From Nocardia vinacea NBRC 16497 (GTDB lineage: Bacteria > Actinomycetota > Actinomycetes > Mycobacteriales > Mycobacteriaceae): DNA of 46,822 bases. The notes beneath the pieces were generated by a model. The model had not been told where the DNA came from and ran no database searches. It saw only the letters and a list, made by a program, of their open reading frames with translations. Position numbers and translations under genes: made by a program. Below are positions 24,833-33,570 of the stretch, piece after piece (within the stretch, counting starts at the first letter, position 1; each line of letters begins with the position of its first letter). The stretch covers positions 1 to 46,822 of the forward strand of contig NZ_BAGN01000405.1 in assembly GCF_000308835.1 (NCBI RefSeq), read 5' to 3'.

Positions 24833-25663
24833 CTACGGTGTCTTTCCGTCTTCGGCGCGCCATTCCTCCAGCACCCGCGGCTTCTGCTCGGCGATCACCT
24901 GGTTGAGGTGGGATGCCTTCGGCCAACCGGAATAGGCGGCGAAATGCAGTGCGAATTCATCCATTTCAGCGAAGGACAGATCCTTGCTCTTCAGCGCGGC
25001 ATAGACGTGCGACATGATCGGGTACGGCGCGTCCTGGAATGCCACACAAGCGACAGTGATCAGGCGCCGCTCCTTCATCCCCAGCCCCGGCCGCAGCCAC
25101 ATCTCGCCGAAGACGAAGTTGAGAATTCCCGCGCCCTGGTACGGGTTGTTGCGGTCGGGGAAGTAGGGCAGGCAGTTGACGTCCATGAAGGACTGTTCGC
25201 CGCGGGCCAGCCGCGCCTGCGGATCGCTGGGAGTGACCAGCGGCAGCAGCGGCTCCTGCGGCGGAACCTCCTGCCCGCGTTCACGATTGATGCGTTCCCA
25301 TTGCTGGTCGACGATCATGTTGAACCGGGAGGCCTTGGGCCAGCCGGCGTAGACCGCGAAATGCAGGACTGCCTCGCGTATTTCGGTGATGGTGATGTCC
25401 CCGCTGTTCAGTGCCGCGTAGACGTGGTCGACGATCGGCTGCTCGGCGTCGGCGTCGGCGACGCAGGACAGCGTGATGAATCGCCGCTCCCGCCGAGTCA
25501 GGCCGGGACGGGTCCAGATCTCGGCGAACACGAAGTCGACCAGGCCATTTGCGATGGCCGGGCTCGAATCGTCCGGGGCCGGGAACGTCATCACCCCGGC
25601 GAACTCGCGCTTGCCGCGTTCCGAGCGTGCCAGGTCGGCGCTGGGCACCGTGTCTGTTGTCAT
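24833..25663 (-). CDS. Protein with two carboxymuconolactone decarboxylase-like domains
   Basis: This 276-residue protein contains an internal duplication. The first half has LVDFVFAEIWTRPGLTRRERRFITLSCV and HFAVYAGWPKAS; the second has ILNFVFGEMWLRPGLGMKERRLITVACV and HFAAYSGWPKASHLNQV (quoted as landmarks FAEIWTRPGL / FGEMWLRPGL and AVYAGWPKAS / AAYSGWPKAS). The CxxC pair of AhpD-type proteins is missing, so peroxidase activity is unlikely. Members of this family act as decarboxylases or unassigned partners of dehydrogenase clusters. It lies second to last in the SDR/aldehyde dehydrogenase operon. Confidence 0.88.
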   Translation of the reverse strand: MTTDTVPSADLARSERGKREFAGVMTFPAPDDSSPAIANGLVDFVFAEIWTRPGLTRRERRFITLSCVADADAEQPIVDHVYAALNSGDITITEIREAVLHFAVYAGWPKASRFNMIVDQQWERINRERGQEVPPQEPLLPLVTPSDPQARLARGEQSFMDVNCLPYFPDRNNPYQGAGILNFVFGEMWLRPGLGMKERRLITVACVAFQDAPYPIMSHVYAALKSKDLSFAEMDEFALHFAAYSGWPKASHLNQVIAEQKPRVLEEWRAEDGKTP

Positions 25664-25732
25664 GAGTTGTGTGCCTTCTGTATCGGCGCTCCGGTCGCTG
25701 CGAGGATCGGCCTCGCTGGCTGGAGCGGAGTG

Positions 25733-26554
25733 CTACTTGAGGGTGACGCCTGCGTCGACTTTGAACTCCATGCCGGTGACGTAGCGGGCCTCGTCGGAGA
25801 CCAGGTACAGCACGGCATTGCTGATGTCGAGGGCCTCTACCATCGGGACGGGGAGTGCGTTGCCGAACAGTGGAGCCAGATCTGGCCGCGTTTCGGTGAG
25901 CAGCTTGAACAGTGACTCCGGAGTCATTCCGGTCGCGACTCCGGTCGGATGCACGGTGTTGACGCGAACATTCTGTGCCGCAAGCTCATTGGCGAGTGCC
26001 TTGCTCATCCCGACGACGCCGAGCTTCGAGGCGGTGTAGGGGATGTGCAGCGGCGTGCCCTTGAGAGCAGCCGCCGAGCTGATGTTGACGATGCTGCCGC
26101 CGCGCTCGACGAGATGCGGGAGCGCTGCGGCGCAGGTATTCCACGTGCCGATGAGGTTGACATCGACTACGGTCCGCCATTGTTCGGGTGTCGTCGTGTC
26201 CCAGGTGCCCGCGGTCAGTACACCGGCGTTGGCTACGACGGCGTCGAGCCCGCCCAGCTGCGCCACGCCGTCCGCGACGGCCGCCGTCAGTGCCGCAGCA
26301 TCCCGGATGTCAACGGTCTTGGTGATTGCGCGGCGGTTGTGCTTGTCGACCAGACGAGCCGTCTCCGCCAGATCCTGCGGTGCGGAGAGTGGGTACTCGA
26401 TCTCCGGCAGCGGTCCGCAGACATCTATCAGGATCAGGTCAGCGCCCTCTTCGGCCAGCCGGACCGCATGGCTGCGGCCCATGCCGCGGGCCGCGCCGGT
26501 GATCAGCACCCGCTTGCCGGCTACGCGTCCGGTGGGTTGCGTGTTTTCGGTCAT
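25733..26554 (-). CDS. Mycofactocin-coupled SDR family oxidoreductase
   Basis: This 273-residue SDR has GAARGMGRSHAVRLAEEGAD near the N-terminus, the family insertion (VCGPLPEIEYPLSAPQDL), NAG, VNISSAA and the catalytic YTASK. The insertion and N-terminal pattern place it with the nicotinoprotein SDRs that depend on mycofactocin. ATG 26554 lies 11 bases after the preceding SDR stop, so the two are translationally close. The presence of two related SDRs suggests two alcohol steps or two stereoisomers. Confidence 0.92.
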   Translation of the reverse strand: MTENTQPTGRVAGKRVLITGAARGMGRSHAVRLAEEGADLILIDVCGPLPEIEYPLSAPQDLAETARLVDKHNRRAITKTVDIRDAAALTAAVADGVAQLGGLDAVVANAGVLTAGTWDTTTPEQWRTVVDVNLIGTWNTCAAALPHLVERGGSIVNISSAAALKGTPLHIPYTASKLGVVGMSKALANELAAQNVRVNTVHPTGVATGMTPESLFKLLTETRPDLAPLFGNALPVPMVEALDISNAVLYLVSDEARYVTGMEFKVDAGVTLK

Positions 26555-26565
26555 CGCTGCCCTGC

Positions 26566-27399
26566 TCACAGCTTGTTGCAGAAGCCGGCGTCGACGGGCA
26601 GCGCCACGCCGGTGATGTACTTGGCCTCGTCGGAGGCCAAGAAGGCGATTGCCGCGCTGATGTCCTCCGGTTCGAGCATCGCGACCGGCATGGGGTTCAT
26701 CAGGTGCGGCCCCCCGGATTCGGGGTGGTTTTGCACCCACTCCATCATCGCCGGATTGATGGCCATCATGGTGTTCACCGCGGTTGGGTGCACGGTGTTG
26801 ACCCGAATGCTGTGCGGTGCAAGAACATTCGCCAGCACCCGCATGATGCCGACGAGTCCGGACTTCGCGGCCGCGTAGCCGAGGCCGCCACCCTCCATGC
26901 CGCCGAGGCCGACCAGACCGGCGGTGGAACTGGTCAAGGTGATGACGCCCCCACGCTGACCGGCGATCAGGTGGGGGATCGCGGCGCGGGTCACATGGAA
27001 GACACCCGAGAGATTGACACCGATCACGGCGTTCCACATGTCGAGTTCGGTCTCGATCGGAACTTCGTCGAACGACGTCGGGGCGATCCCGGCGTTGGCG
27101 CAGACGATATCGAGGCGGCCCAATTCGGCGACACCGGAGTCCAAGGCGGAGCGAATCTGATGGAAGTCACGTACGTCGGCGACCGAGCCGAGCATCCGGC
27201 GGCCCTTGGCCTCGACCAGTGCGACGGTCTCGTCGAGCTCCTCGCGCGTCGCCAGCGGGTAGGGGTTGGAGGGGATGTCGGCACAGATGTCCACGCCGAT
27301 GATGTCGGCACCTTCAGTAGCCAATCGCACAGCGTGACTTCGGCCCTGTCCGCGCGCTACACCGGTGATGAAGGCGACTTTGCCGTCTAACGAACCCAT
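26566..27399 (-). CDS. Mycofactocin-coupled SDR family oxidoreductase
   Basis: This 277-residue SDR begins MGSLDGKVAFITGVARGQG. It has the typical insertion (DICADIPSNPYPLATREEL), NAGIAP, and a catalytic YAAAK preceded by a Gly-rich loop (GLGGMEGGGLG) not seen in the second copy. The Gly-rich loop near the active site may reflect a different substrate. It is the first gene of the four-gene minus-strand operon. The start at 27399 faces the TetR gene, with the palindromic operator about 95 bases upstream. Confidence 0.93.
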   Translation of the reverse strand: MGSLDGKVAFITGVARGQGRSHAVRLATEGADIIGVDICADIPSNPYPLATREELDETVALVEAKGRRMLGSVADVRDFHQIRSALDSGVAELGRLDIVCANAGIAPTSFDEVPIETELDMWNAVIGVNLSGVFHVTRAAIPHLIAGQRGGVITLTSSTAGLVGLGGMEGGGLGYAAAKSGLVGIMRVLANVLAPHSIRVNTVHPTAVNTMMAINPAMMEWVQNHPESGGPHLMNPMPVAMLEPEDISAAIAFLASDEAKYITGVALPVDAGFCNKL

Positions 27400-27494
27400 T
27401 TGATCCTCACTTCGATGCCGAGCAGATCCGTGCCGCCCCGGCCGAGTCGGGCGAGAACACGGTTATCATGAAACGCAAAAGTATGCGTTGATCT

Positions 27495-27513
27495 GTGGTA
27501 ATACCATTACCAC
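27495..27513. promoter_or_regulatory. TetR operator GTGGTAAT-ACC-ATTACCAC
   Basis: A perfect 8-base inverted repeat with a 3-base centre lies in the divergent gap between the SDR operon and the TetR gene. A close copy (15 of 19 bases) sits at 28240-28258, in front of the DapB-like gene, which indicates a shared regulator. Confidence 0.75.
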
Positions 27514-27558
27514 TATGGGAGAGTAGCACGCTATCTGGTGTGCGGGAAGGAATCGAAT

Positions 27559-28164
27559 TTGATCGCGCGGGAAGGTGTGGAGTCGGGAGAGGTGCCGGGG
27601 CAGGCGAGCGACGGGATCCGGCGGGCGGTCGTGGAATTGCTCGAGACCGATGGCTACGACGCATTGCTGTTGCGCGAGGTCGCACGCCGTGCCCGGGTGT
27701 CGCTGACCAAGATCTACAAGCTGTATGGCACCCGGGATGACCTGATCCTGGCGGCGCTGGACTTGTGGATGGAGGAGAACCGGTACGCCGGTCTGGATGC
27801 GCAGGTCTCCGGTGCCGACGAGACTCTCTACGTCGGTCTGATGCGGGTGTTACGAAGCATCTTCGAGCCGTGGGAAGGCCACCCTGCCCTGCTTGCCGCC
27901 TATTTCCGGGCCCGCTCCACACCAGGTGGCGAGAAGCTGATCCGGCGCGGGTTCGACGCTGTCGTTCCCGCCGCCATGGCGGTGTTGGCCGAGGTCGACG
28001 CCGATTTCGTGCGAGATCTCGAGACGATCTTGTCGAGTCTGGTCTACGGCCTGCTGGGGCGCTTCGCGTGCGGCGAGATCGACGTATCCGCGATAGTGCC
28101 CGCCGTCGACCGCACGGTGTACTGGCTGACCTCGGGGTACGAGGCTGGGCGCGAGGGCCGGTAG
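27559..28164 (+). CDS. TetR/AcrR family transcriptional regulator
   Basis: The start is taken as TTG 27559 because GGGAAGGAA lies at ideal spacing before it; GTG 27538 would add 7 residues. This gives 201 residues with a helix-turn-helix at about 20-62 (LLETDGYDALLLREVARRAR, VSLTKIYKLYGTRDDLI). The effector domain is helical. It sits between two catabolic units: a divergent SDR/aldehyde dehydrogenase operon and a downstream DapB-like/isomerase pair. The same operator precedes both units, making it the likely repressor of the cluster. Confidence 0.88.
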   Translation: MIAREGVESGEVPGQASDGIRRAVVELLETDGYDALLLREVARRARVSLTKIYKLYGTRDDLILAALDLWMEENRYAGLDAQVSGADETLYVGLMRVLRSIFEPWEGHPALLAAYFRARSTPGGEKLIRRGFDAVVPAAMAVLAEVDADFVRDLETILSSLVYGLLGRFACGEIDVSAIVPAVDRTVYWLTSGYEAGREGR

Positions 28165-28239
28165 CGCTGCGGCCTGTGACCGGAGCTGGCGCCGTCGAGC
28201 CTCGGCGACGCGGAAATCCGTCCGCCGGGAGGCTCACCG

Positions 28240-28258
28240 GTGGTAATACTGTTACCGA
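28240..28258. promoter_or_regulatory. Second copy of the TetR operator, upstream of the DapB-like gene
   Basis: GTGGTAATACTGTTACCGA matches the operator at 27495 at 15 of 19 positions and keeps the GGTAA...TTACC arms. It lies 76 bases after the TetR stop and 120 bases before the next start, which fits an operator of a separate promoter. Confidence 0.65.
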
Positions 28259-28377
28259 AATATGAAATCGTCATTCTCGAAGGCGATGCCGGAGTGCGCG
28301 AACCGCTCTGCTTCATGCGGAACCAACCGGCTCCACCGCCCCAGCTCGTCGAGGAAGACCGACCGAACGAGGCAGGC

Positions 28378-29454
28378 ATGAAATCGGTTCCGTTGTCCCA
28401 CACTGTCATCGACTCGCCCGCTACTTCTTCCTATCGGGTGGTCCAATGGGCGACCGGCGATGTCGGAGCCCGAGCCTTGCGTGCGGTGATCGAGCACCCG
28501 AACCTAGCCTTGGCCGGCGTCTACGCCCACTCGGCTGACAAAGTCGGGCGCGACGCGGGGGAGCTGTGCGGGCTGGGAGCTACCGGGGTAACCGCTACCG
28601 GCAGTCTCGATCAGATCCTCGCCCTCGGCGCCGATTGTGTGCTCTACATGCCGCTGCGCTGTGATATCGATACCGTGTGCCGGTTGCTGGAATCGGGGGC
28701 CAATATCGTCACCACCTGCGGCGAATTCCACCGTCCGGCAAGCATGGATCCGGCCGTCCGCGCGCGGGTCGAGTCCGCCTGCCAGGCCGGGAACACTTCG
28801 ATACACAGCACCGGAAGCAGTCCCGGCTTCATCACCGAGGCGGTTCCGCTGGTGCTGTCTTCGATTCAGCGCGAGCTGCGTAACCTCACGATCGAGGAAT
28901 ACGCCGATATGTCGCAACGGGATTCACCGGCGATCCCGTTCGAGATCATGGGGTTCGGCCTGCCGCCCGCGCAGTTCGATACCCGGCGGGCGGATAATCT
29001 GCGGCACGCATTCGGCCCGTCGCTGCAGCTGGTCGCCGACGCCATCGGCCTGCCGCTGGATACCGTCGACGCCACCGCCGAGGTCGCCCTCGCCCGCCGC
29101 CGGACGGAGATCGTTGCGGGCACGCTGGAGGCGGGAACGGTTGCCGCGCAGCGAATCACGATCTCGGGGCAGCACAAAGGGACCGCGCTGCTGCGGTTTC
29201 GCGCCAACTGGTACTGCACCACCGACATCGACGCCGCCTGGGATCTTCGCCCTACCGGGTGGCGTGTGCGGGTCGACGGCGACGCGCCGTTGGACATCGA
29301 AATGCGCTTCCCGTTCCCGCTGACACAGATGAACGAGATCTCACCGGCCTATACCGCCAACCGGCCGGTCAACGCGATTCCGTTCGTCTGCGCAGCCCCG
29401 CCCGGCATCCGCACCACAGTCGACCTTCCCACCATTACGGCATCGCTGGCCTGA
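28378..29454 (+). CDS. DapB-like NAD(P)-dependent reductase/amine dehydrogenase family protein
   Basis: This 358-residue protein has an N-terminal Rossmann domain like dihydrodipicolinate reductase (RVVQWATGDVGARALRAVIE, then GVYAHSADKVGRDAGEL and GADCVLYMPL, GANIVTTCGEF). The C-terminal half resembles the amine-dehydrogenase-like group common in mycobacteria, not true DapB. ATG 28378 follows GAGGCAG; an upstream frame to 28240 lies over the operator and is rejected. The substrate is unknown. It is probably controlled by the TetR at 27559 and followed by an isomerase-like gene. Confidence 0.82.
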   Translation: MKSVPLSHTVIDSPATSSYRVVQWATGDVGARALRAVIEHPNLALAGVYAHSADKVGRDAGELCGLGATGVTATGSLDQILALGADCVLYMPLRCDIDTVCRLLESGANIVTTCGEFHRPASMDPAVRARVESACQAGNTSIHSTGSSPGFITEAVPLVLSSIQRELRNLTIEEYADMSQRDSPAIPFEIMGFGLPPAQFDTRRADNLRHAFGPSLQLVADAIGLPLDTVDATAEVALARRRTEIVAGTLEAGTVAAQRITISGQHKGTALLRFRANWYCTTDIDAAWDLRPTGWRVRVDGDAPLDIEMRFPFPLTQMNEISPAYTANRPVNAIPFVCAAPPGIRTTVDLPTITASLA

Positions 29455-29568
29455 TCGGCCGAGATCCGAAACGAAGTCGCGCCTGTCGAAGCGATAGACC
29501 ATTTTCAGTGCGGCTCTGCTGTATCCGCGGTCGGTGCGGCGGCCCCACGATAAGTAAGGAGTACCGCC

Positions 29569-30378
29569 ATGTCCGGCATGCTCAGTGTGCAGCTCTACAG
29601 CGTTCGCGATGCGCTGGCGGCTGATCGTCCCGGAACCCTCGCCCGGCTGGCGCAGATCGGTTACCGGTATGTCGAGCCATTTGCGCTCGGCTTCTGGAAT
29701 ACGCCGACAAAGCAGCTGCTCGCCAATGCCCGCGGCTTGCGGGCGGACCTGGACGCTGCCGGGCTCGCCGTGAGCAGTGTGCACGCAGCCATTCCCGCGG
29801 GCAGTCAGGATGCCGTCGCCGAGGTGTGCCGCATCCTGGAAACGGACACCGTCATCGTGGCGATTCCGCTTCTCGTCGAAGGGTTCGACGGTGAGGTGTT
29901 CGGGAACCGGGAGAAGCTCGAGAGCTTCGCAGGGCGCATGAACGAGGTCGCGCATCAGCTCGCTGATCACGGTATCCGGCTCGGCTATCACAACCATCAT
30001 TTCGAATGGGCCGAATTGGGCGGCGGCGACCTCGGTTTCGACGTGCTGTGGGAATTGCTCGACCCGATCGTCGTTGCCGAGTTCGACGTCTATTGGGCGG
30101 TGTCAGCTGGGCAGGATCCGGTCGAGATTCTGGCGCGGCTCGGTGCGCGGGTGGTAGCGCTGCACCTGAAGGACGGCCCAGGTGGGCTGGACGACCCGAT
30201 GCAGCCGAAGCCTCAGGTCCAGATCGGAGCCGGTGTCGTCGACGTGCTCGCCGCCGTAGGTTCGGCCCCCGATGGCTGCTGGCACATCACCGAGATCGAC
30301 ATCACCGATGCCGATCCGTTCGAGCTCCTCGCCACCAACCGCCGTACCCTGATCAATGCTGGTCACACCATCCCGTAA
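29569..30378 (+). CDS. Sugar phosphate isomerase/epimerase family (xylose isomerase-like TIM barrel)
   Basis: This 269-residue TIM barrel starts LSVQLYSVRDAL and has IGYRYVEPF, a metal-site strand GIRLGYHNHHFEW, VVAEFDVYWAV, and ARVVALHLKDG, matching the AP-endonuclease-2/xylose-isomerase superfamily in order and length. The His, Glu and Asp residues expected to hold a divalent metal are present. In such clusters these proteins isomerise, epimerise or hydrolyse keto-sugars or keto-acids. AAGGAG precedes ATG 29569. It is the last plus-strand gene before the convergent LysR gene. Confidence 0.88.
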   Translation: MSGMLSVQLYSVRDALAADRPGTLARLAQIGYRYVEPFALGFWNTPTKQLLANARGLRADLDAAGLAVSSVHAAIPAGSQDAVAEVCRILETDTVIVAIPLLVEGFDGEVFGNREKLESFAGRMNEVAHQLADHGIRLGYHNHHFEWAELGGGDLGFDVLWELLDPIVVAEFDVYWAVSAGQDPVEILARLGARVVALHLKDGPGGLDDPMQPKPQVQIGAGVVDVLAAVGSAPDGCWHITEIDITDADPFELLATNRRTLINAGHTIP

Positions 30379-30389
30379 TAACGAATGAG

Positions 30390-30402
30390 GTTGCCAGGCA
30401 AC
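30390..30402. terminator. Short hairpin between convergent genes
   Basis: GTTGCC-A-GGCAAC lies 12 bases after the isomerase-like stop and is followed by GATTTTCG. The loop would have to open to five bases (GTTG/CAAC stem), so the hairpin is weak. Placement between convergent genes supports it. Confidence 0.35.
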
Positions 30403-30469
30403 GATTTTCGGTCTCCGCGATAGTTGGGCCGAGGTCGGCGACAGTCGATTACGGCGCATGCCGGCACAG

Positions 30470-31414
30470 TCAACGGCAGAGGCGGCTGTCGTCCCCGCGA
30501 TAGCCGATCAGTCGGGCCGACGGCCAGCGGCCGTCGCGGATCTCGGAGCGCACCAGCCGCGCAAGTAGCCGGGCCACATTCTCCGCCGCCGTGGCGGAAC
30601 GAGCGGTTCGGCCGACAGCCAGTACGATCCGGCGCTGCAGTTGCGGACCTTGCAGTGGCGCAGCGCTGATCGAGTGCGCCGCAAGCTCTTCCGCGAAAGC
30701 AACCGGTGGTAGGACTGCCCATCCCCGGCCCCCGACAACCAACTGCTTCTGTATCCGCAGCGACGCGGTGGTGACCACAGCCCGGAAACGCGCGTCCAGG
30801 CTGTCGAGCAAATCTCGCAACGCGCTGCCGAGGGGTGGCAGCACCATCGGATGTTCGGCGACGTCGCGCAGCGCAACCGGCACATCGGCACGCAATAGCG
30901 CATTCGCCGGAGCGATCGCCCACAACTGCTCGGTCGCCAACGGTGTCGGCGACAGCGCCGTGATGCCCGGGCTCTCCGCGGTGAGGGAGACGTCCAGCTC
31001 GCCCTCGTCCATCCGGCGCTGTAAGCGACCGGAATCGCTGACGACCAAACACAGGTCCAGCCCGGGGTATTCGTGGCGAACGGTCGTCGCCAGTGGTAGG
31101 CCGATCGCCTCGGCGATGCTCTCCAGCAGTCCCACGGTGACCGTGTCGGTGGCGGTCGGCATCGGCGTTATCTCCGCCCGTGCCCGGCCGAGCTCGAGCA
31201 GGGCGGATCGGCTGCGCTCGGCCATCACCCGCCCCGCGATGGTCAGTGTCATGCCGTTACGGGTTCGCTCGAACAAAGTGACGCCGAGTTCCTGCTCCAG
31301 CGCCTGGATCTGCCGGGTGACCGAGGACTGGGTGAGATGCAACGAGTCGGCCGCCCTGGTCACACTGCCCAGCTCGGCGACTGTCACGAAGGCGGTCAAC
31401 TGCTTGATGTCCAT
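30470..31414 (-). CDS. LysR family transcriptional regulator
   Basis: This 314-residue LysR protein begins MDIKQLTAFVTVAELGSVTR and has the classic helix-turn-helix (AADSLHLTQSSVTRQIQALE, about residues 22-41) and LGVTLFERTRNGMTLT. A periplasmic-binding-protein-like effector domain starts at about 91 (DTVTVGLLESIAEAIG). ATG 31414 is the family-typical start; the frame continues upstream by chance. It diverges from the MFS transporter and would normally regulate it and possibly the esterase downstream. Confidence 0.93.
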   Translation of the reverse strand: MDIKQLTAFVTVAELGSVTRAADSLHLTQSSVTRQIQALEQELGVTLFERTRNGMTLTIAGRVMAERSRSALLELGRARAEITPMPTATDTVTVGLLESIAEAIGLPLATTVRHEYPGLDLCLVVSDSGRLQRRMDEGELDVSLTAESPGITALSPTPLATEQLWAIAPANALLRADVPVALRDVAEHPMVLPPLGSALRDLLDSLDARFRAVVTTASLRIQKQLVVGGRGWAVLPPVAFAEELAAHSISAAPLQGPQLQRRIVLAVGRTARSATAAENVARLLARLVRSEIRDGRWPSARLIGYRGDDSRLCR

Positions 31415-31792
31415 GACAATTCGGCGAGCCCTCTGGTTCTGTCTCCGAAGAGAAGTCAAGGTCCGCCCAGCACGCATGCTAGACGACTGCCCAAAATCTG
31501 GGTTCGGCAATGGATAGCACTGGTTGGCATGTCTAGTCAATAGTGGGATAGAGCTGGTGGGATGTGACTTGCCGACAACCGGACCAATGTAGACCCCAGG
31601 CGTTCGCCAAGTTTGTCCAGTCGCCCTACATGCCCTGGCGTGGGCTGAGTTGGATGCCGAACCCGCATCGACATATGTGATGTGTACATTCCGCGTAAAT
31701 GCGATTCTCATTTTCGGATAATGATGATCCGTAACAACGTGGGGGAGCACAGCAGTCCGCGCTGGGTGCGGACGAAGGGAGAAAGCAAGCCC
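31415..31792. promoter_or_regulatory. Divergent LysR/MFS promoter region
   Basis: This 378-base gap contains no gene. It must hold the divergent promoters and LysR sites. A/T-rich DNA around 31685-31740 (GATTCTCATTTTCGGATAAT) is the best candidate for the MFS promoter. No unambiguous T-N11-A site could be fixed by eye. Confidence 0.45.
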
Positions 31793-33445
31793 ATGGCAAC
31801 ACCGTCTGTGGATGTCGCTCGTCCTGACGAGGTCGACACCGGACGACTCGAAGGCGCCTCGCGAGTGCGGGTGGTCCTGATAATTCTGGCGATCGTCTTG
31901 GCCACCGAGGTCGGCACGTACTACTTCACATTCGTCTCGATGGCCACGCGCTACATCGGTGCGGACTTCCCACACCAAAGCGCGGGCCAGCTGACCTGGA
32001 TGTCGACTCTGTATGCGATCGTGGGCGGTGTGTTGGTCCCGGTGGCCGGCAAGCTGTCCGATCGCCTCGGCAAGAAGAAGATCATCCTGGCCTGCCTGGG
32101 AACGTCTCTGATCGGAAGTGTCTTGGTCGCGGTCACGTCATCGTGGCCACTGATGTTGCTTGGCCGCGGTTTGCAGGCGGTAGCTTTCCCGGCGATATTC
32201 GTCTCCTACGGCTTGATTCGCGATCTGATGCCGCGGCGGCACATCAATATGGCCATCGCACTGGCTGGTGGCGGTACCGGGGTCGGCGCCGTGCTCGGTC
32301 CGGTCGCCGGTGGGCTGTTGACCGATCACTTCAGCTGGCGGTCGCTGTTCTGGTTCTGTGTCGGCTGGACCGTGGTGACGATCATCCCGCTCGCGATCAT
32401 CGTGCCCGAGACGAAACTGCGGGTGAAAAGCCGCATCGACTGGGTGGGCGCGGTCCTGCTAGGCGCGGGAATCGGCGGTGTGCTGATCTACCTCAGCGAA
32501 GGAGTCGTCTGGGGATGGGGCAACCTCTCGGCGCTGGCCTGGCTGATCGGTGGCGTTGTCCTGCTGGTTGTCTTCTACGGCTGGGAACTGGTCACGCCCG
32601 AACCGATCATGGACCCGAAACTGCTGCGCACGCCGCGATTCGTCACCATCATGGCGGCGGCATTCCTATCGGTGGGCATCATGCAGGGCCTCGGCTATCT
32701 GATGAGCTACCTGGCCGAAACTCCCGGCGGCGCCGCTGGTGAGGCGATCAAGCGGCAGGTCGTCGAGGGTGCGGCCCAGCAGGCGGCGGCGCAGGCGTCG
32801 CAGCAGACGCAGATGAACATCTCGCCGTCGATGGTGATGCAGTACTTCTCGGTCGAGGGAGAGCTGCCGGGGCTCAATCTGACACTGCTGCAGTTCACGG
32901 TGCGGGCACTGCTGGCGATGACGGTGGTGTACGTGATCGTGTCACCGCTGTGCGGCTGGTTGTCCACCCGCTTCGGGCTACGGCGGCCCTACATCATCTC
33001 GCCGGTCATGTTCATCCTCTCGTCGGTGCTGTTCGCGCTCTATCACGAGAGTCCGTTGCAGCTGGCCCTGATTGCGATGATCGCCGGTATCGGCGCGGGC
33101 GCCTTCCTGGGCACGCTGCCGAACATGGTGGTGGAATCGGTGCCGCAGGAACAGCAGGGTGTCAGCGCCGGAATGTACGGGGCGTTCAACAGTTTCGGTA
33201 CCGCCGCGGCCGCCGCAGCCACGGCGGCGATCTTCTCGGCACATCCGCTCGTCCTGCATATCAACGCGCCGGGGCACGTCGAAGCCCGCAAGCTCGACAC
33301 CGGGCCGATGGCGCAGTTGCCGAGCGAGGCGGCCTACGTCGACGCCTTCTACATGTTCGCCATCGCAGCCGCGGTGGCGCTGGTGCTCGCCATCGTGGCC
33401 ATGCGCCAATTCGACAAGCCGGCCACCGGCGGGTTCGAGGTCTGA
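31793..33445 (+). CDS. MFS transporter of the drug:H+ antiporter type, probably 14 membrane segments
   Basis: This 550-residue integral membrane protein begins MATPSVDVARP at ATG 31793 after GGGAGAAAG. Motif A is present after TM2 (GKLSDRLGKKK), and motif-C-like GTGVGAVLGPVAGG in TM5. Length and repeated hydrophobic segments suggest the DHA2 group. An unusual hydrophilic loop of about 55 residues, rich in Ala and Gln (VVEGAAQQAAAQASQQTQMN), interrupts the second half. It probably exports or imports a small organic compound. Regulated by the divergent LysR; followed by a carboxylesterase that may process the same compound. Confidence 0.92.
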   Translation: MATPSVDVARPDEVDTGRLEGASRVRVVLIILAIVLATEVGTYYFTFVSMATRYIGADFPHQSAGQLTWMSTLYAIVGGVLVPVAGKLSDRLGKKKIILACLGTSLIGSVLVAVTSSWPLMLLGRGLQAVAFPAIFVSYGLIRDLMPRRHINMAIALAGGGTGVGAVLGPVAGGLLTDHFSWRSLFWFCVGWTVVTIIPLAIIVPETKLRVKSRIDWVGAVLLGAGIGGVLIYLSEGVVWGWGNLSALAWLIGGVVLLVVFYGWELVTPEPIMDPKLLRTPRFVTIMAAAFLSVGIMQGLGYLMSYLAETPGGAAGEAIKRQVVEGAAQQAAAQASQQTQMNISPSMVMQYFSVEGELPGLNLTLLQFTVRALLAMTVVYVIVSPLCGWLSTRFGLRRPYIISPVMFILSSVLFALYHESPLQLALIAMIAGIGAGAFLGTLPNMVVESVPQEQQGVSAGMYGAFNSFGTAAAAAATAAIFSAHPLVLHINAPGHVEARKLDTGPMAQLPSEAAYVDAFYMFAIAAAVALVLAIVAMRQFDKPATGGFEV

Positions 33446-33455
33446 TCGCCGAGAA

Positions 33456-33479
33456 TGCGGCGTCCACCCGGGCGCCGCA
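33456..33479 (+). terminator. Hairpin after the MFS gene
   Basis: TGCGGCG (33456-33462) pairs with CGCCGCA (33473-33479) across a 10-base loop and is followed by a pyrimidine run CTTCTTCTCT. It begins 11 bases after the stop. It may attenuate rather than fully separate the MFS and esterase transcripts. Confidence 0.4.
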
Positions 33480-33570
33480 CTTCTTCTCTGCTCGCTCCGT
33501 GCGGTTGGGCGCGGGGCGATTCCGATTCCGCGCGCCGGTCGCACGGTGCCGACCGAATGCGAGGTCGACT

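Noticed and set aside
24833..25663. AhpD-like peroxidase
   Set aside because: The CxxC redox pair is absent from both domains.
24827..25915. Plus-strand frame of over 350 codons
   Set aside because: Antisense to the double-domain decarboxylase-like gene; no start signal or domain.
32950..33570. N-terminal extension of the carboxylesterase into the MFS gene
   Set aside because: The extension is Arg-rich shadow sequence; ATG 33571 has a ribosome-binding site and fits family length.
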